From Aureimonas flava (GTDB lineage: Bacteria > Pseudomonadota > Alphaproteobacteria > Rhizobiales > Rhizobiaceae), in NCBI RefSeq assembly GCF_003583935.1, contig NZ_QYRN01000007.1, positions 62,001-126,000 on the forward strand: a stretch of DNA of 64,000 bases. Direction: 5' to 3'. The translations under genes and the position numbers were made by a program. The notes under the pieces are model-generated. The model saw only the letters and a program-made list of their open reading frames with translations. It made no database searches and was not told the DNA's origin. Shown one piece after another: positions 33,418 to 45,129 of this stretch (position 1 is the first letter of the stretch; each line of letters begins with the position of its first letter).

Positions 33418-33457
33418 AACGAGAAAGGGGCCGCATGAGGGCGGCCCCTTTCTCGTT
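33418..33457. terminator. bidirectional terminator between the BCCT gene and fumC
   Basis: AACGAGAAAGGGGCCGC (33418-33434) and its exact complement (33441-33457) around a six-base loop. The T-rich right arm (CCCCTTTCTCGTT) and A-rich left arm make it functional on both strands, fitting the convergent genes. Confidence 0.8.
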
Positions 33458-33475
33458 CGTCGGTCCCCGTTCCGC

Positions 33476-34867
<1,392 letters not shown>

Positions 34868-34960
34868 CGCATTCCCCTCGAAGCCGCCCGCGCAACGCCG
34901 GGCCGTCAGGGGCGCGGTTACCATGCCGCGCGGGCGCGAGAAACCGCTGCGCGCACGAAA

Positions 34961-34982
34961 AAGCCGGCCTGGCGGCCGGCTT
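34961..34982 (-). terminator. rho-independent terminator after the CsbD gene
   Basis: AAGCCGGCC and GGCCGGCTT (34961-34969 and 34974-34982) with a four-base loop. On the minus strand the stem is followed by TTTTTCG. Confidence 0.8.
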
Positions 34983-35008
34983 CTCCCACTCAAACGATTG
35001 TATCGCCG

Positions 35009-35203
35009 TCAGTGCTTCTTCAGGCCGATCTCGTCCTTCATGGCGTCCTTGACCTTGCCGTAGTTCTTCTGGGTCTTGCCCTCGGCCTGGTCCGCCATGC
35101 CTTCCGCCTGGAGACGCTCGTTGCCGACCACCTTGCCGGCCGTCTCCTTGATCTTGCCGCCGATTTCCTTCGCGCCGCCCTGAACCTGATTCTTGTCGAC
35201 CAT
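35009..35203 (-). CDS. CsbD-family small stress protein
   Basis: A 64-aa hydrophilic protein, MVDKNQVQGGAKEIGGKIKETAGKVVGNERLQAEGMADQAEGKTQKNYGKVKDAMKD, the full CsbD pattern. These proteins accumulate under general stress and have no known enzymatic activity. GGAG is nine bases upstream of the ATG. It has its own terminator and is separated from the TSUP gene by 92 bases, so it is probably monocistronic. Confidence 0.93.
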   Translation of the reverse strand: MVDKNQVQGGAKEIGGKIKETAGKVVGNERLQAEGMADQAEGKTQKNYGKVKDAMKDEIGLKKH

Positions 35204-35295
35204 GGTGTTCGCTCCGCTCGTTGATGGGTCAGCGTTCGCTGACGTCGGCTGAAAAACGGGGCGCGTCGAAATCGGTTCCTGGGGCCGGATTACAA

Positions 35296-36066
35296 TTATG
35301 TAAGAAGCGCGACGATCTGCTGCACGCACAGGACGCAGATCAGCAGGCCGACGAGGCGCAGAAGCAGCCGCTCGGGGATCCGGCGCACCGCGTAGCCCGC
35401 CAGCGGCGCGGCGAGCACGCCGCCCGCGATTAGGCCGAGCACCGACAGGGCGTGGTCCGACAGGTCGCCCGCCTCCTCCCAGTGGCCGGTGACCAGCGCG
35501 AACAGGAACGACAGCGAGACCGCGAGGGTGACCAGGAACTCGGCCGAGTTCACCGTGCCGATCACGTAGCGCGGCTGGCCGCCGGCGCCGAGCAGGCCCG
35601 AGGTGACGATCGGCCCCCAGCCGCCGCCGCCCACCGCGTCGAGGAACCCGCCCGCCGCGCCGAGCGGGGGCACGAGGCGGATCGGCGTCTGCGCGCGCGG
35701 CATCTTGCGGAACGAGCGCAAGGTCAGCATCACGCCGATGATCCCGAGATAGGCCGCCACGAAGGGACGGATGGTGGAGCCGTCCACCGAGGTGAGGACG
35801 TAGGTGCCCAGAACCCCGCCCAGGACGCCGAACGGCACGAGGCGCCAGAACAGCCGCCAGTCGATGTTGCGGTTGGCGATGTGCGCGGTGCCGGAGGCCG
35901 CCGTGGTGAAGAGCTCGGCCGTGTGCACCGACGCCGAGGCCACCGAGGGCGGCACGCCGAAGCCGAGCAGCACCGTGGAGGAGATCACGCCGTAGGCCAT
36001 GCCCAGAGCACCGTCCACGAGCTGGGCCAGCGCCCCCACGAAGAAGAAGATGAAGAACTCGCTCAA
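35296..36066 (-). CDS. TSUP-family (TauE/SafE) membrane permease
   Basis: A protein with about eight membrane helices: FFIFFFVGALAQLVDGALGMAYGVISSTVLLGFGV (the family QxxDGxxGMGYG-like start), a duplicated second half around PLGAAGGFLDAVGGGGWGPIVTSGLLGAGG (GGGGWGPxxTS motif), and LLRLVGLLICVLCVQQIV. TSUP proteins export sulfite, organosulfonates or related anions. The real N-terminus must be near residue FLSEFF. The best candidate is a TTG codon after GGGGG, giving 256 aa; upstream in-frame sequence to the next ATG is Pro/Arg-rich and unlike coding sequence. The substrate is unknown. Confidence 0.85.
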   Translation of the reverse strand: MSEFFIFFFVGALAQLVDGALGMAYGVISSTVLLGFGVPPSVASASVHTAELFTTAASGTAHIANRNIDWRLFWRLVPFGVLGGVLGTYVLTSVDGSTIRPFVAAYLGIIGVMLTLRSFRKMPRAQTPIRLVPPLGAAGGFLDAVGGGGWGPIVTSGLLGAGGQPRYVIGTVNSAEFLVTLAVSLSFLFALVTGHWEEAGDLSDHALSVLGLIAGGVLAAPLAGYAVRRIPERLLLRLVGLLICVLCVQQIVALLT

Positions 36067-36265
36067 GAACCGCCCCCGCGACCTCGTCTGCGACGGGGGC
36101 AGGCTCTCGCCCGCCCCGTCTCGTCCTGGCTTATTGGGGCCCCGGCAGGCGGGTGGCAATGCACAGGCCCGTGCAAATCGTCGCCGCGCGGGCGGGAAAC
36201 CGGCGCGACGGACCCCGGTGCGGGAAGGGGCGATCCCCGAGCCGTCCCGCGGGCGCACGCGAAAA

Positions 36266-36291
36266 GGCCCGGCGGATCGCTCCGCCGGGCC
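36266..36291 (-). terminator. groESL terminator
   Basis: GGCCCGGCGGA and TCCGCCGGGCC with a four-base loop, followed on the minus strand by TTTTCG, 33 bases after the groEL stop. Confidence 0.8.
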
Positions 36292-36323
36292 CTTGTCGGT
36301 TCGCTCTGGAGAGCGGGCCGGAC

Positions 36324-38009
<1,686 letters not shown>

Positions 38010-38044
38010 TCAATGGAAGAAAGGAAAGGGGTGGGGCGATCAGG

Positions 38045-38341
38045 TCAGCCGACGATCCCGAGGATGTCGGATTCCTTCATGATCAGGAGGTCCTCGCCGC
38101 CGAGCTTGATCTCGGTGCCGGACCACTTGCCGAACAGGATGCGGTCGCCGGCCTTCACCTCCAGCGGGTTGACCTTGCCGGTCTCGTCGCGCGCGCCGGC
38201 GCCGACCGCCACGATCTCGCCTTCCTGCGGCTTCTCCTTGGCGGTGTCCGGAATGATGATCCCGCCGGCGGTCTTGCTCTCGGACTCGACGCGCCGCACG
38301 ACGACGCGGTCATGCAGGGGGCGGAAGTTCACATTGGCCAT
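38045..38341 (-). CDS. groS: co-chaperonin GroES (Hsp10)
   Basis: The 98-aa lid of the GroEL chamber. [50 protein letters not shown] contains the mobile loop ([11 protein letters not shown]), and the protein ends [18 protein letters not shown]. It is the first gene of the groESL operon, controlled by HrcA at CIRCE and probably RpoH. Confidence 0.99.
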   Translation of the reverse strand: MANVNFRPLHDRVVVRRVESESKTAGGIIIPDTAKEKPQEGEIVAVGAGARDETGKVNPLEVKAGDRILFGKWSGTEIKLGGEDLLIMKESDILGIVG

Positions 38342-38407
38342 CTCAGTCGAACCTTCTCAAAGGCTTGATGGGGAAACGGGCCGCCGGGGCGCACCCGTTC
38401 CGGATTT

Positions 38408-38434
38408 CTGGCACTCGATCTGGCCGAGTGCTAA
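38408..38434 (-). promoter_or_regulatory. CIRCE element (HrcA operator) of groESL
   Basis: Arms CTGGCACTC and GAGTGCTAA with a nine-base spacer match TTAGCACTC-N9-GAGTGCTAA in 16 of 18 arm positions. It lies 66 bases upstream of groES, just after the promoter, the expected position for HrcA repression. Confidence 0.95.
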
Positions 38435-38442
38435 CGGGCGGT

Positions 38443-38473
38443 GAGATAGGCGAACGGCCCCGTGGATGTCAAG
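38443..38473 (-). promoter_or_regulatory. groESL promoter, RpoH/sigma-70 like
   Basis: On the minus strand CTTGACA (38473-38467), 18 bases, then TATCTC within CCTATCTC (38450-38443). CTTG with CCTATCT fits the alphaproteobacterial heat-shock sigma pattern and overlaps a sigma-70 -35 box, so heat-sigma activation and HrcA repression probably combine. Confidence 0.7.
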
Positions 38474-38602
38474 GGCGGCGCCAGCCCCGCGCAAGCTCCG
38501 GCGCGTTCCGGGCCCCGACCGTCCGGTCCCGCCGCTCGCTTGACCGCGCCCCACGCGCTCCAGTATCGCGGGGGCCTGTCGGACACCAGTCGGAGCTACC
38601 GG

Positions 38603-39442
38603 ATGACCCAGGGCGCCCTGCGCGCGATCGATCGCCTCGACGAGGTCCTGCCCGGCTACGACGCGCTGTTCTGCGACGTGTGGGGCGTGGTCCACGACGG
38701 CGTGGCGGCCTACGCGCCGGCCGTGGCGGCGCTGGCGCGCGCGCGCGCCGCGGGCCTCCGTGTGGTGCTCCTGACCAACTCGCCGCGCCTGGCGGACGGC
38801 GTGGAGCGCCAGATCGCGGCGCTCGGCGTCACCCGCGAGGCCTTCGACGCCATCGTGACCTCGGGCGACGCGACGCGCGCCATGATCGAAGCCGGCTCGC
38901 GCCACGTGCTCCACATCGGACCGGAGCGCGACCTCGACATCTTCGCCGGGCTCGGCCTGGTGCTGGAGGGCGAGACCGCGGCCGAGGCGATCGTGTGCAC
39001 CGGCCTCTTCGACGACCGCGCGGAGGATCCGGAAACCTATCGCCCGCTCCTGGAGCGTCTCCGGGCGCGCGGCCTGCCGATGATCTGCGCCAACCCGGAC
39101 ATCGTGGTGCATATCGGCGACCGGCTCGTTCCCTGCGCCGGCGCCGTGGCCGCCCTCTACGCCGAGATGGGCGGCACGGTGCATCTTGCCGGCAAGCCGC
39201 ACGCGCCGATCTACGCCGTCGCCCGGCGCGCGGTGGCCGAGGACGCGCGCGTCCTGTGCATCGGCGACGGGCTGATGACCGACGTGCGCGGCGCCAACGA
39301 CCACGGGGCCGACTGCCTGTTCGTCTCGCACGGCATCCACCGCGACGAGCTCGCGGGCGTGGTGGGCGACGCCGGGCGCCTGGGCGACGAGCTCGAGCGC
39401 CGGGGCGTCGGCGCGCGCTTCGTCATGCCCGCGCTGCGATGA
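38603..39442 (+). CDS. HAD-superfamily phosphatase (TIGR01459-type, sugar/nucleotide)
   Basis: A 279-aa HAD hydrolase of the class IIA (NagD-like) type. Motif I is FCDVWGVVHDG, motif II LLTNSPR, the cap region has GLFDDRAEDPETYRPLL and CANPDIVV, and motif III/IV reads KPHAPIY...LCIGDGLMTDVRGANDHGAD. GGAG precedes the ATG by seven bases. Its last codons overlap the ribF start, and this pairing is common in Hyphomicrobiales. It may dephosphorylate a flavin or sugar phosphate linked to RibF; the substrate is unproven. Confidence 0.9.
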   Translation: MTQGALRAIDRLDEVLPGYDALFCDVWGVVHDGVAAYAPAVAALARARAAGLRVVLLTNSPRLADGVERQIAALGVTREAFDAIVTSGDATRAMIEAGSRHVLHIGPERDLDIFAGLGLVLEGETAAEAIVCTGLFDDRAEDPETYRPLLERLRARGLPMICANPDIVVHIGDRLVPCAGAVAALYAEMGGTVHLAGKPHAPIYAVARRAVAEDARVLCIGDGLMTDVRGANDHGADCLFVSHGIHRDELAGVVGDAGRLGDELERRGVGARFVMPALR

Positions 39443-40434
39443 CGGGGACGGGGACGGGGACGGGGACGGGAACGCGCGTGCCGGGCGCCGGCGCCCTGCA
39501 GCCGGCGCTGCGCGGCGGCGTGGTCGCGATCGGCAATTTCGACGGCGTCCACCGGGGGCACCAGGCGGTGGTGGAGACCCTGTCCGAGCTGGCCGGGGAC
39601 GGCGTGCCGCGCCTCGTGCTGACCTTCGAGCCGCATCCGCGCACCGTGTTCCGCCCGCAGCACCCCGTGCCGCGCCTCACGCCGGCGCCGCTCAAGGCGC
39701 GCCTCTTCGCGAACCTGGGCGTCGACGCGGTGGTGGAGCAGCCCTTCGACACCGCCTTCGCCGCCCATCCCGCCGAGGCCTTCGTGGCCGACACGCTGCA
39801 CCGCGATCTGGGCGCGCGCCATCTCGTGGTGGGCCACGACTTCCGCTTCGGCGCCCGGCGGCAGGGCGACGTCGACTTCCTGCGCGCGCGCGGCGCCGAA
39901 CTCGGCATCGCGGTCACCTGCGTGGCGCCGTTCCTGGACGAGGGCGGCAACGTCGTCTCCTCCAGCCGCGTGCGAGAGGACCTGATGAACGGGGACGTGG
40001 CCGCCGCCGCCGCGCTCCTCGGCTACCGATGGACGGTGGAGGGCGCGATCGGCCACGGCGCCAAGCTCGGGCGCACGCTCGGCTACCCGACGGCCAACAT
40101 GGCGCTGCCCGACGACGGGCTGCTCGCCCACGGCATCTATGCCGTGCGCCTGCGCCGCGCCGACGGCTCGCTGCACGACGGCGTGGCGAGCTACGGCCGC
40201 CGCCCGACCTTCGACAACGGCGCGGCCCTGTTCGAGACCTTCCTGTTCGACTTCTCGGGCGATCTCTACGGCGAGCCGGTGTCGGTCTCGCTGTTCGGCT
40301 TCGTGCGCGGCGAGGAACGCTTCGATTCGGCCGAGGCGCTGGTGGCGCGCATGGACGTCGACGCCCGCGAGGCGCGGGCGCTCCTGGCCGGCGCTCGCCC
40401 CCTGTCGCCGCTGGACGCCGCCGTCGCGTTTTGA
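39439..40434 (+). CDS. ribF: bifunctional riboflavin kinase / FAD synthetase
   Basis: RibF phosphorylates riboflavin to FMN and adenylates FMN to FAD. The 331-aa protein has the nucleotidyltransferase motif [34 protein letters not shown] and SSSRVREDL, then the flavokinase domain [20 protein letters not shown] and [28 protein letters not shown]. The ATG overlaps the phosphatase stop by four bases. The N-terminus is an odd (Thr-Gly)5 stretch encoded by hexamer repeats, so the true start could be a little downstream, but no better codon with a ribosome-binding site is seen. Confidence 0.95.
   Translation: MTGTGTGTGTGTRVPGAGALQPALRGGVVAIGNFDGVHRGHQAVVETLSELAGDGVPRLVLTFEPHPRTVFRPQHPVPRLTPAPLKARLFANLGVDAVVEQPFDTAFAAHPAEAFVADTLHRDLGARHLVVGHDFRFGARRQGDVDFLRARGAELGIAVTCVAPFLDEGGNVVSSSRVREDLMNGDVAAAAALLGYRWTVEGAIGHGAKLGRTLGYPTANMALPDDGLLAHGIYAVRLRRADGSLHDGVASYGRRPTFDNGAALFETFLFDFSGDLYGEPVSVSLFGFVRGEERFDSAEALVARMDVDAREARALLAGARPLSPLDAAVAF
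39442..39471 (+). repeat. ACGGGG hexamer repeat at the ribF N-terminus
   Basis: Four exact ACGGGG units and one ACGGGA encode Thr-Gly repeats immediately after the start codon. Copy-number change would be in frame. Confidence 0.95.
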
Positions 40435-40714
40435 GGGCGTCGCGAAAAGTCCTTGGAAGCCGGACGGTCCGTTTGGTAGAGAGCGGCCATGGACAGAACG
40501 GCCGCTCCGCCGCGCGGCGCCCCTGCGCGGGCCCCGGCGCGAATTAGCCGCCCGGTTCCGCGCCGGCGCTGACAGGCGCCGCCGGAGCCGGGACGACATG
40601 CCGCGCACGGACCGCCGCCGGTCCGGAGCCCCTTGCCCCTTTCTTGCCGCCGCGCGCCCGGCCTCCCCGCGGAGGCGCCCGCGCCGCTGCGCAGACCCGA
40701 AGAGTTTCGCCGCC
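40435..40714. other. 280-bp gap before ileS
   Basis: No gene seen. It holds an inverted repeat GAGCGGCC/GGCCGCTC (40481-40488 and 40500-40507) and CGGACGGTCCG (40461-40471). These may be the end of the ribF message or part of the ileS leader; no clear promoter boxes can be assigned. Confidence 0.45.
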
Positions 40715-43700
40715 ATGACCGATCGCCCCGAGACCGACTATTCCAAGACCCTGTTCCTGCCCGAAACGGCGTTTCCGATGCGCGCCGGGCTTCCCGACGC
40801 CGAGCCGAAGTGGATCGCGCGCTGGGACGAGATGGACCTCTACGGCACGCTGCGCGCCGAATCGGCCGGCCGGCCGAAATACGTGCTCCACGACGGCCCG
40901 CCCTACGCCAACGGCCATCTCCACATCGGCCACGCGCTGAACAAGGTGCTGAAGGACGTCATCACCCGCTCGTTCCAGATGCGCGGATACGATTCCAACT
41001 ACGTGCCCGGCTGGGACTGCCACGGCCTGCCGATCGAGTGGAAGATCGAGGAGGAGAACTACCGCGCCAAGGGCCGGACGAAACCCGACCTCCTGGACTC
41101 CTCGGCGATGATCGCCTTCCGTCGCGAGTGCCGCGACTACGCCGCGCACTGGGTCGGGGAGCAGTCCCGCGAGTTCCGGCGCCTGGGCGTCGAGGGCGAC
41201 TTCAAGGACCCGTATCTGACGATGGCCTACGAGGCCGAGGCGGTGATCGCGGGAGAGCTGCTGAAGTTCGCCATGAGCGGCCAGCTCTATCGCGGCTCGA
41301 AGCCGGTGATGTGGTCGGTGGTGGAGAAGACCGCGCTGGCCGAGGCCGAGGTCGAGTACCAGGACTACGAGTCCGACACGATCTGGGTGAAGTTCCCGCT
41401 GCGCTCCGCCGGCGGCTTCACGCCGGCCTTCAGCGGGGGCGTCTCGGGCTTCCCGAAGGCCGGCGCGCCCGACGTCGGGCCGCTGGACGGCGCCAGCGTC
41501 GTGATCTGGACCACCACGCCCTGGACGATCCCGGGCAACCGGGCGGTGGCCTATTCCGCTCGCGTCGCCTACGGGCTCTACGAGGTGACGGCGCCCGACG
41601 ACGCGGACAATCCGCGCTGGGCGGGGCAGGGCGAGCGCCTGGTGCTGGCCGACGCGTTGGCCGCCGACGCCTTCGCCAAGGCGCGCGTGCCGGAGGGCGG
41701 CTTCCGCCGCCTGCGCGACGTGTCCGAGGCCGATCTGGCCGGCGCGACCTGCGCCCATCCGCTGAAAGGTCTGGGCGGCGGCTACGACTTCGCCGTGCCG
41801 CTCCTGGCGGGCGACCATGTGACCGACGACGCCGGCACCGGCTTCGTCCATACCGCGCCGAGCCATGGCCGCGAGGACTTCGACGCCTGGATCGACGCGC
41901 GCCGCGAGCTGGAGGCGCGCGGCCTCGACACCGCGATCCCCTTCCCGGTGGACGACGACGGCTTCTACACCCGCGACGCGCCGGGCTTCGGGCCGGACGC
42001 CGACGGGGGAGCCGCGCGGGTCATCGACGACAAGGGCAAGAAGGGCGACGCGAACAAGCGCGTGATCGACGCGCTGGTGGCGGCCGGCCGGCTCCTGGCG
42101 CGCGGCCGCCTCAAGCATTCCTACCCCCATTCCTGGCGTTCCAAGAAGCCGGTGATCTTCCGCAACACGCCGCAATGGTTCGTCCACATGGACAAGGACC
42201 TCGACGGCTACGGGCTCGACGGCGCGGCGACCACGGGCGGCGACACGCTTCGCGATCGCGCGCTCCGCGCGATCGACGAGACGCGCTTCGTGCCGGCCTC
42301 CGGGCAGAACCGGCTGCGCGGCATGATCGCCGACCGGCCGGACTGGGTGCTCTCGCGCCAGCGCGCCTGGGGCGTGCCGATCTGCGTCTTCGTGGACGAG
42401 AACGGCGAGGTGCTGAAGGACGAGGCGGTCAACGCGCGCATCACCGAGGCCTTCGCGAAGGAGGGCGCCGACGCTTGGTTCGCGGCCGGCGCCAAGGAGC
42501 GGTTCCTGGGCAACGGCCACGACGCGTTGCGCTGGACCATGGTGCGCGACATCCTCGACGTGTGGTTCGATTCCGGCTGCACCCACGCCTTCTGCCTGGA
42601 GCGGCGGCCCGACCTGAAATGGCCGGCCGACCTCTACCTCGAGGGCTCCGACCAGCATCGCGGCTGGTTCCACTCCTCGCTCCTGGAATCGTGCGGTACG
42701 CGCGGCCGCGCGCCCTACGACGCGGTGCTGACGCACGGCTTCGTGATGGACGAGGAGGGGCGCAAGATGTCGAAGTCCCTCGGCAACGTCGTCACGCCGC
42801 AGGAGGTGATCGCGCAGTCGGGCGCCGACATCCTGCGCCTGTGGGTCGTGTCGTCCGACTATTCGGAGGACCTGCGCCTCGGCAAGACGATCCTCCAGAC
42901 CAATGTCGACGCCTATCGCAAGCTGCGCAACACGATCCGCTGGATGCTGGGCACGCTGCACCACGACCGGGGCGAGGAGGTGCCGCTCGCGCAGATGCCC
43001 GAGCTGGAGCGGCTGATGCTGCACCGGCTGGCCGAGATCGAGGCCGTGGTGCTGAAGAGCTACGACGCCTTCGACTTCAAGCGCATCGCCCGTACGCTGC
43101 TCGACTTCATGGTGGTGGAGCTCTCGGCCTTCTACTTCGACATCCGCAAGGACGCGCTCTATTGCGACGCGCCGTCCTCGGTGCGCCGCCGCGCGGCGCT
43201 CCAGGTGGTGCGCCTCCTGTTCGACCGGCTGGTGACCTGGCTGGCGCCGCTCCTGCCCTTCACCATGGAGGAGGCCTGGCTGAGCCGCCATCCCGAGGCC
43301 CGCTCCGTGCATCTGGAACAGTTCCGCGCCTGCGACCCGGCCTGGACCGACGAGGCCCTGGCCGATCGCTGGCGGCAGATCCGGCGCGTGCGCCGCGTGG
43401 TCACCGGGGCGCTGGAGGAGGAGCGGCGGGCCAAGCGTATCGGCTCCTCGCTGGAGGCCGCGCCGGTGGTGCACGTGGCCGACGCCGCGCTGCGCGCGCT
43501 GCTGGGCGGGATCGACCTCGCCGAGATCGCCATCACCAGCGACATCGCCCTGTCGGGCGAGCCGGCGCCGGAGGGTGCCTTCGCGCTCGCCGACACGCCG
43601 GGCGTCGCCGTGGTGCCGGCGCGGGCCGCCGGCGCGAAGTGCGCCCGCTCATGGAAGGTTTCGCCGCTGGTGGGCTCCGACCCGGACTACCCGGACGTGA

Positions 43701-43756
43701 CCCCGCGCGACGCCGACGCGCTGCGCGAGCTCAAGGCGGAGGCGATGGCCGCCTGA
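40715..43756 (+). CDS. ileS: isoleucyl-tRNA synthetase
   Basis: A 1013-aa class I synthetase charging tRNA-Ile. The HIGH motif (HLHIGH at 68-73, after PPYANG), [14 protein letters not shown], the editing domain with [15 protein letters not shown] and [14 protein letters not shown], the [15 protein letters not shown] segment and the KMSKS loop at 684-688 are all present. The length suits alphaproteobacterial IleS, which ends with a short helical tail ([10 protein letters not shown]) and no obvious four-cysteine zinc knuckle. It is followed by a lipoprotein gene after a 176-base gap. Confidence 0.98.
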   Translation: MTDRPETDYSKTLFLPETAFPMRAGLPDAEPKWIARWDEMDLYGTLRAESAGRPKYVLHDGPPYANGHLHIGHALNKVLKDVITRSFQMRGYDSNYVPGWDCHGLPIEWKIEEENYRAKGRTKPDLLDSSAMIAFRRECRDYAAHWVGEQSREFRRLGVEGDFKDPYLTMAYEAEAVIAGELLKFAMSGQLYRGSKPVMWSVVEKTALAEAEVEYQDYESDTIWVKFPLRSAGGFTPAFSGGVSGFPKAGAPDVGPLDGASVVIWTTTPWTIPGNRAVAYSARVAYGLYEVTAPDDADNPRWAGQGERLVLADALAADAFAKARVPEGGFRRLRDVSEADLAGATCAHPLKGLGGGYDFAVPLLAGDHVTDDAGTGFVHTAPSHGREDFDAWIDARRELEARGLDTAIPFPVDDDGFYTRDAPGFGPDADGGAARVIDDKGKKGDANKRVIDALVAAGRLLARGRLKHSYPHSWRSKKPVIFRNTPQWFVHMDKDLDGYGLDGAATTGGDTLRDRALRAIDETRFVPASGQNRLRGMIADRPDWVLSRQRAWGVPICVFVDENGEVLKDEAVNARITEAFAKEGADAWFAAGAKERFLGNGHDALRWTMVRDILDVWFDSGCTHAFCLERRPDLKWPADLYLEGSDQHRGWFHSSLLESCGTRGRAPYDAVLTHGFVMDEEGRKMSKSLGNVVTPQEVIAQSGADILRLWVVSSDYSEDLRLGKTILQTNVDAYRKLRNTIRWMLGTLHHDRGEEVPLAQMPELERLMLHRLAEIEAVVLKSYDAFDFKRIARTLLDFMVVELSAFYFDIRKDALYCDAPSSVRRRAALQVVRLLFDRLVTWLAPLLPFTMEEAWLSRHPEARSVHLEQFRACDPAWTDEALADRWRQIRRVRRVVTGALEEERRAKRIGSSLEAAPVVHVADAALRALLGGIDLAEIAITSDIALSGEPAPEGAFALADTPGVAVVPARAAGAKCARSWKVSPLVGSDPDYPDVTPRDADALRELKAEAMAA

Positions 43757-43932
43757 TCGGTGGGGAAAGGGCGCCCCGCGTCAACCGGATCGTCACCTTT
43801 CTGGACTCGCGTGGCGCTCTCGCCTAGAAGCTCTTCGTAAATTCGCCGGAATGTGCTGGGTAAAGGCGCGGGGGAGGGGTCCCGCGCGACCGGTTCGGAA
43901 CGCGCGGTCGCACGAAAGGGGATTGGCCCGGC

Positions 43933-44604
43933 ATGACACACACCACCGTTCGCGCAGGCCTGCGACTGCTGGCCATCGGCGCCGCCGCCGCGGCGCTGAC
44001 CGGCTGCATGGGGCCCACCTACGGCACGGGGACCAGCCAGGGCCAGCAGCTCTTCAACGACCTCGACGGCATCCTGACGCTCGGCTCCACCAACCGGACC
44101 CGCGTCGATTATTCGCCTCGTCCCGAACTCGTGAAGTCGCCCAAGCGCGACGCGTTGCCGCCCCCGCGCGACGGCGCGACCGCCGTGGCGGACGCGAACT
44201 GGCCCGAATCGCCCGAGCAGCGCCGCGCCCGCCTCCGGGCCGCCGCGCCCGACGGCAGCGACAGCGCCCTTCCGGTCGGTTTCATGACCGCCGACAAGGA
44301 GGGCATGGAGCGCGAGACGGCCAGCGTCGGCTCCACCGTGGGCCGGCGGACCGAGCTGGAGGGAAGCTGGATCTCCGCCAAGGCGATGGCGGGCCAGCGC
44401 GTGGCCGCCAACGAGCGCTCCCGCATCGGGCGGCAGGGCGACCCGAACCAGCGCCGCTACCTGTCCGAGCCGCCGCTGACCTATCGCCAGCCGGCCGCCA
44501 CGGCGCCCGTGGGCGACCAGGGCGTCGACGAGGACGTCAAGCAGCGCCGCGCCGGCGGCACCACCACGGTCGGCTCCAAGCTCAAGAACCTCTGGCCGTT
44601 CTGA
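43933..44604 (+). CDS. lipoprotein of unknown function, 223 aa
   Basis: The signal peptide ends in a lipobox (LRLLAIGAAAAALTGC, Cys25), so the mature protein is lipid-anchored, probably to the outer membrane as there is no Asp at +2. The body is polar and probably disordered, with YSPRPELVKSPKRDALPPPRD, NWPESPEQRRARLRAA and a basic end VGSKLKNLWPF. Its place directly after ileS is typical of Hyphomicrobiales, where it is annotated as hypothetical. It converges on tadA. Confidence 0.8.
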   Translation: MTHTTVRAGLRLLAIGAAAAALTGCMGPTYGTGTSQGQQLFNDLDGILTLGSTNRTRVDYSPRPELVKSPKRDALPPPRDGATAVADANWPESPEQRRARLRAAAPDGSDSALPVGFMTADKEGMERETASVGSTVGRRTELEGSWISAKAMAGQRVAANERSRIGRQGDPNQRRYLSEPPLTYRQPAATAPVGDQGVDEDVKQRRAGGTTTVGSKLKNLWPF

Positions 44605-44611
44605 TCCCGGC

Positions 44612-45061
44612 TCAGTCGCGGCGGGCGCGGAAGAAGTCGCGCAGGAGCGCGGCCGCGTCTCGCTCGCCGATCCCCGAATACACCTCCGGCGCATGGTGGC
44701 AGGTGGCCTGCCCGTAGAAGCGCCCGCCGTTCTCCACGGCGCCGCCCTTGGGGTCGCCGGCCCCGAAATACAGCCGGCGGATGCGGGCGAAGGAGATCGC
44801 CGCCGCGCACATGGCGCAGGGCTCCAGCGTCACGTAGAGGTCCGCCCCCACCAGCCGTTCCGAGCCGACCGCCTCGCAGGCGCGCCGGATCGCCAGGATC
44901 TCGGCATGGGCCGTCGGGTCGCGGAGCGCGCGCGTCTCGTTGCCGCCCCGGCCGATCACCGCGCCGTCCAGCACCACCACCGCGCCCACCGGCGTCTCGC
45001 CCCGCGCGGCGGCGGCCCGCGCCTCGGCGAGCGCGTCGTCCATGGAATTCAAGCGCGACAC
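44612..45061 (-). CDS. tadA: tRNA-specific adenosine deaminase
   Basis: TadA deaminates A34 of tRNA-Arg(ACG) to inosine. The GTG start has GAGGGG six bases upstream and gives 149 aa; an ATG six codons later would shorten the first helix. The zinc and catalytic motifs are AHAEI and TLEPCAMCAAA, with GETPVGAVVV, GNETRALRDPTAHAE and the conserved FGAGDPKGGAVEN. It is divergent from the pseudouridine synthase gene with 68 bases between starts. Confidence 0.95.
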   Translation of the reverse strand: MSRLNSMDDALAEARAAAARGETPVGAVVVLDGAVIGRGGNETRALRDPTAHAEILAIRRACEAVGSERLVGADLYVTLEPCAMCAAAISFARIRRLYFGAGDPKGGAVENGGRFYGQATCHHAPEVYSGIGERDAAALLRDFFRARRD

Positions 45062-45129
45062 AGGCTTCCCCTCGTTTGATCGGCGGGAGTTTGGTATGCG
45101 TGCCCAGGAACACAAGGCATAGCGAAAAG

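Noticed and set aside
36067..36258. ATG start 64 codons upstream for the TSUP permease
   Set aside because: The added residues are Pro/Arg-rich and would precede the first membrane helix without purpose; a TTG with a plausible ribosome-binding site is preferred.
39300..39480. FMN riboswitch upstream of ribF
   Set aside because: The ribF start lies within the end of the phosphatase gene and no conserved RFN element is visible.
40544..43474. A 976-codon minus-strand frame opposite ileS
   Set aside because: Antisense shadow; composition dominated by R, G, A, V, H and no family likeness, whereas ileS motifs are complete on the other strand.
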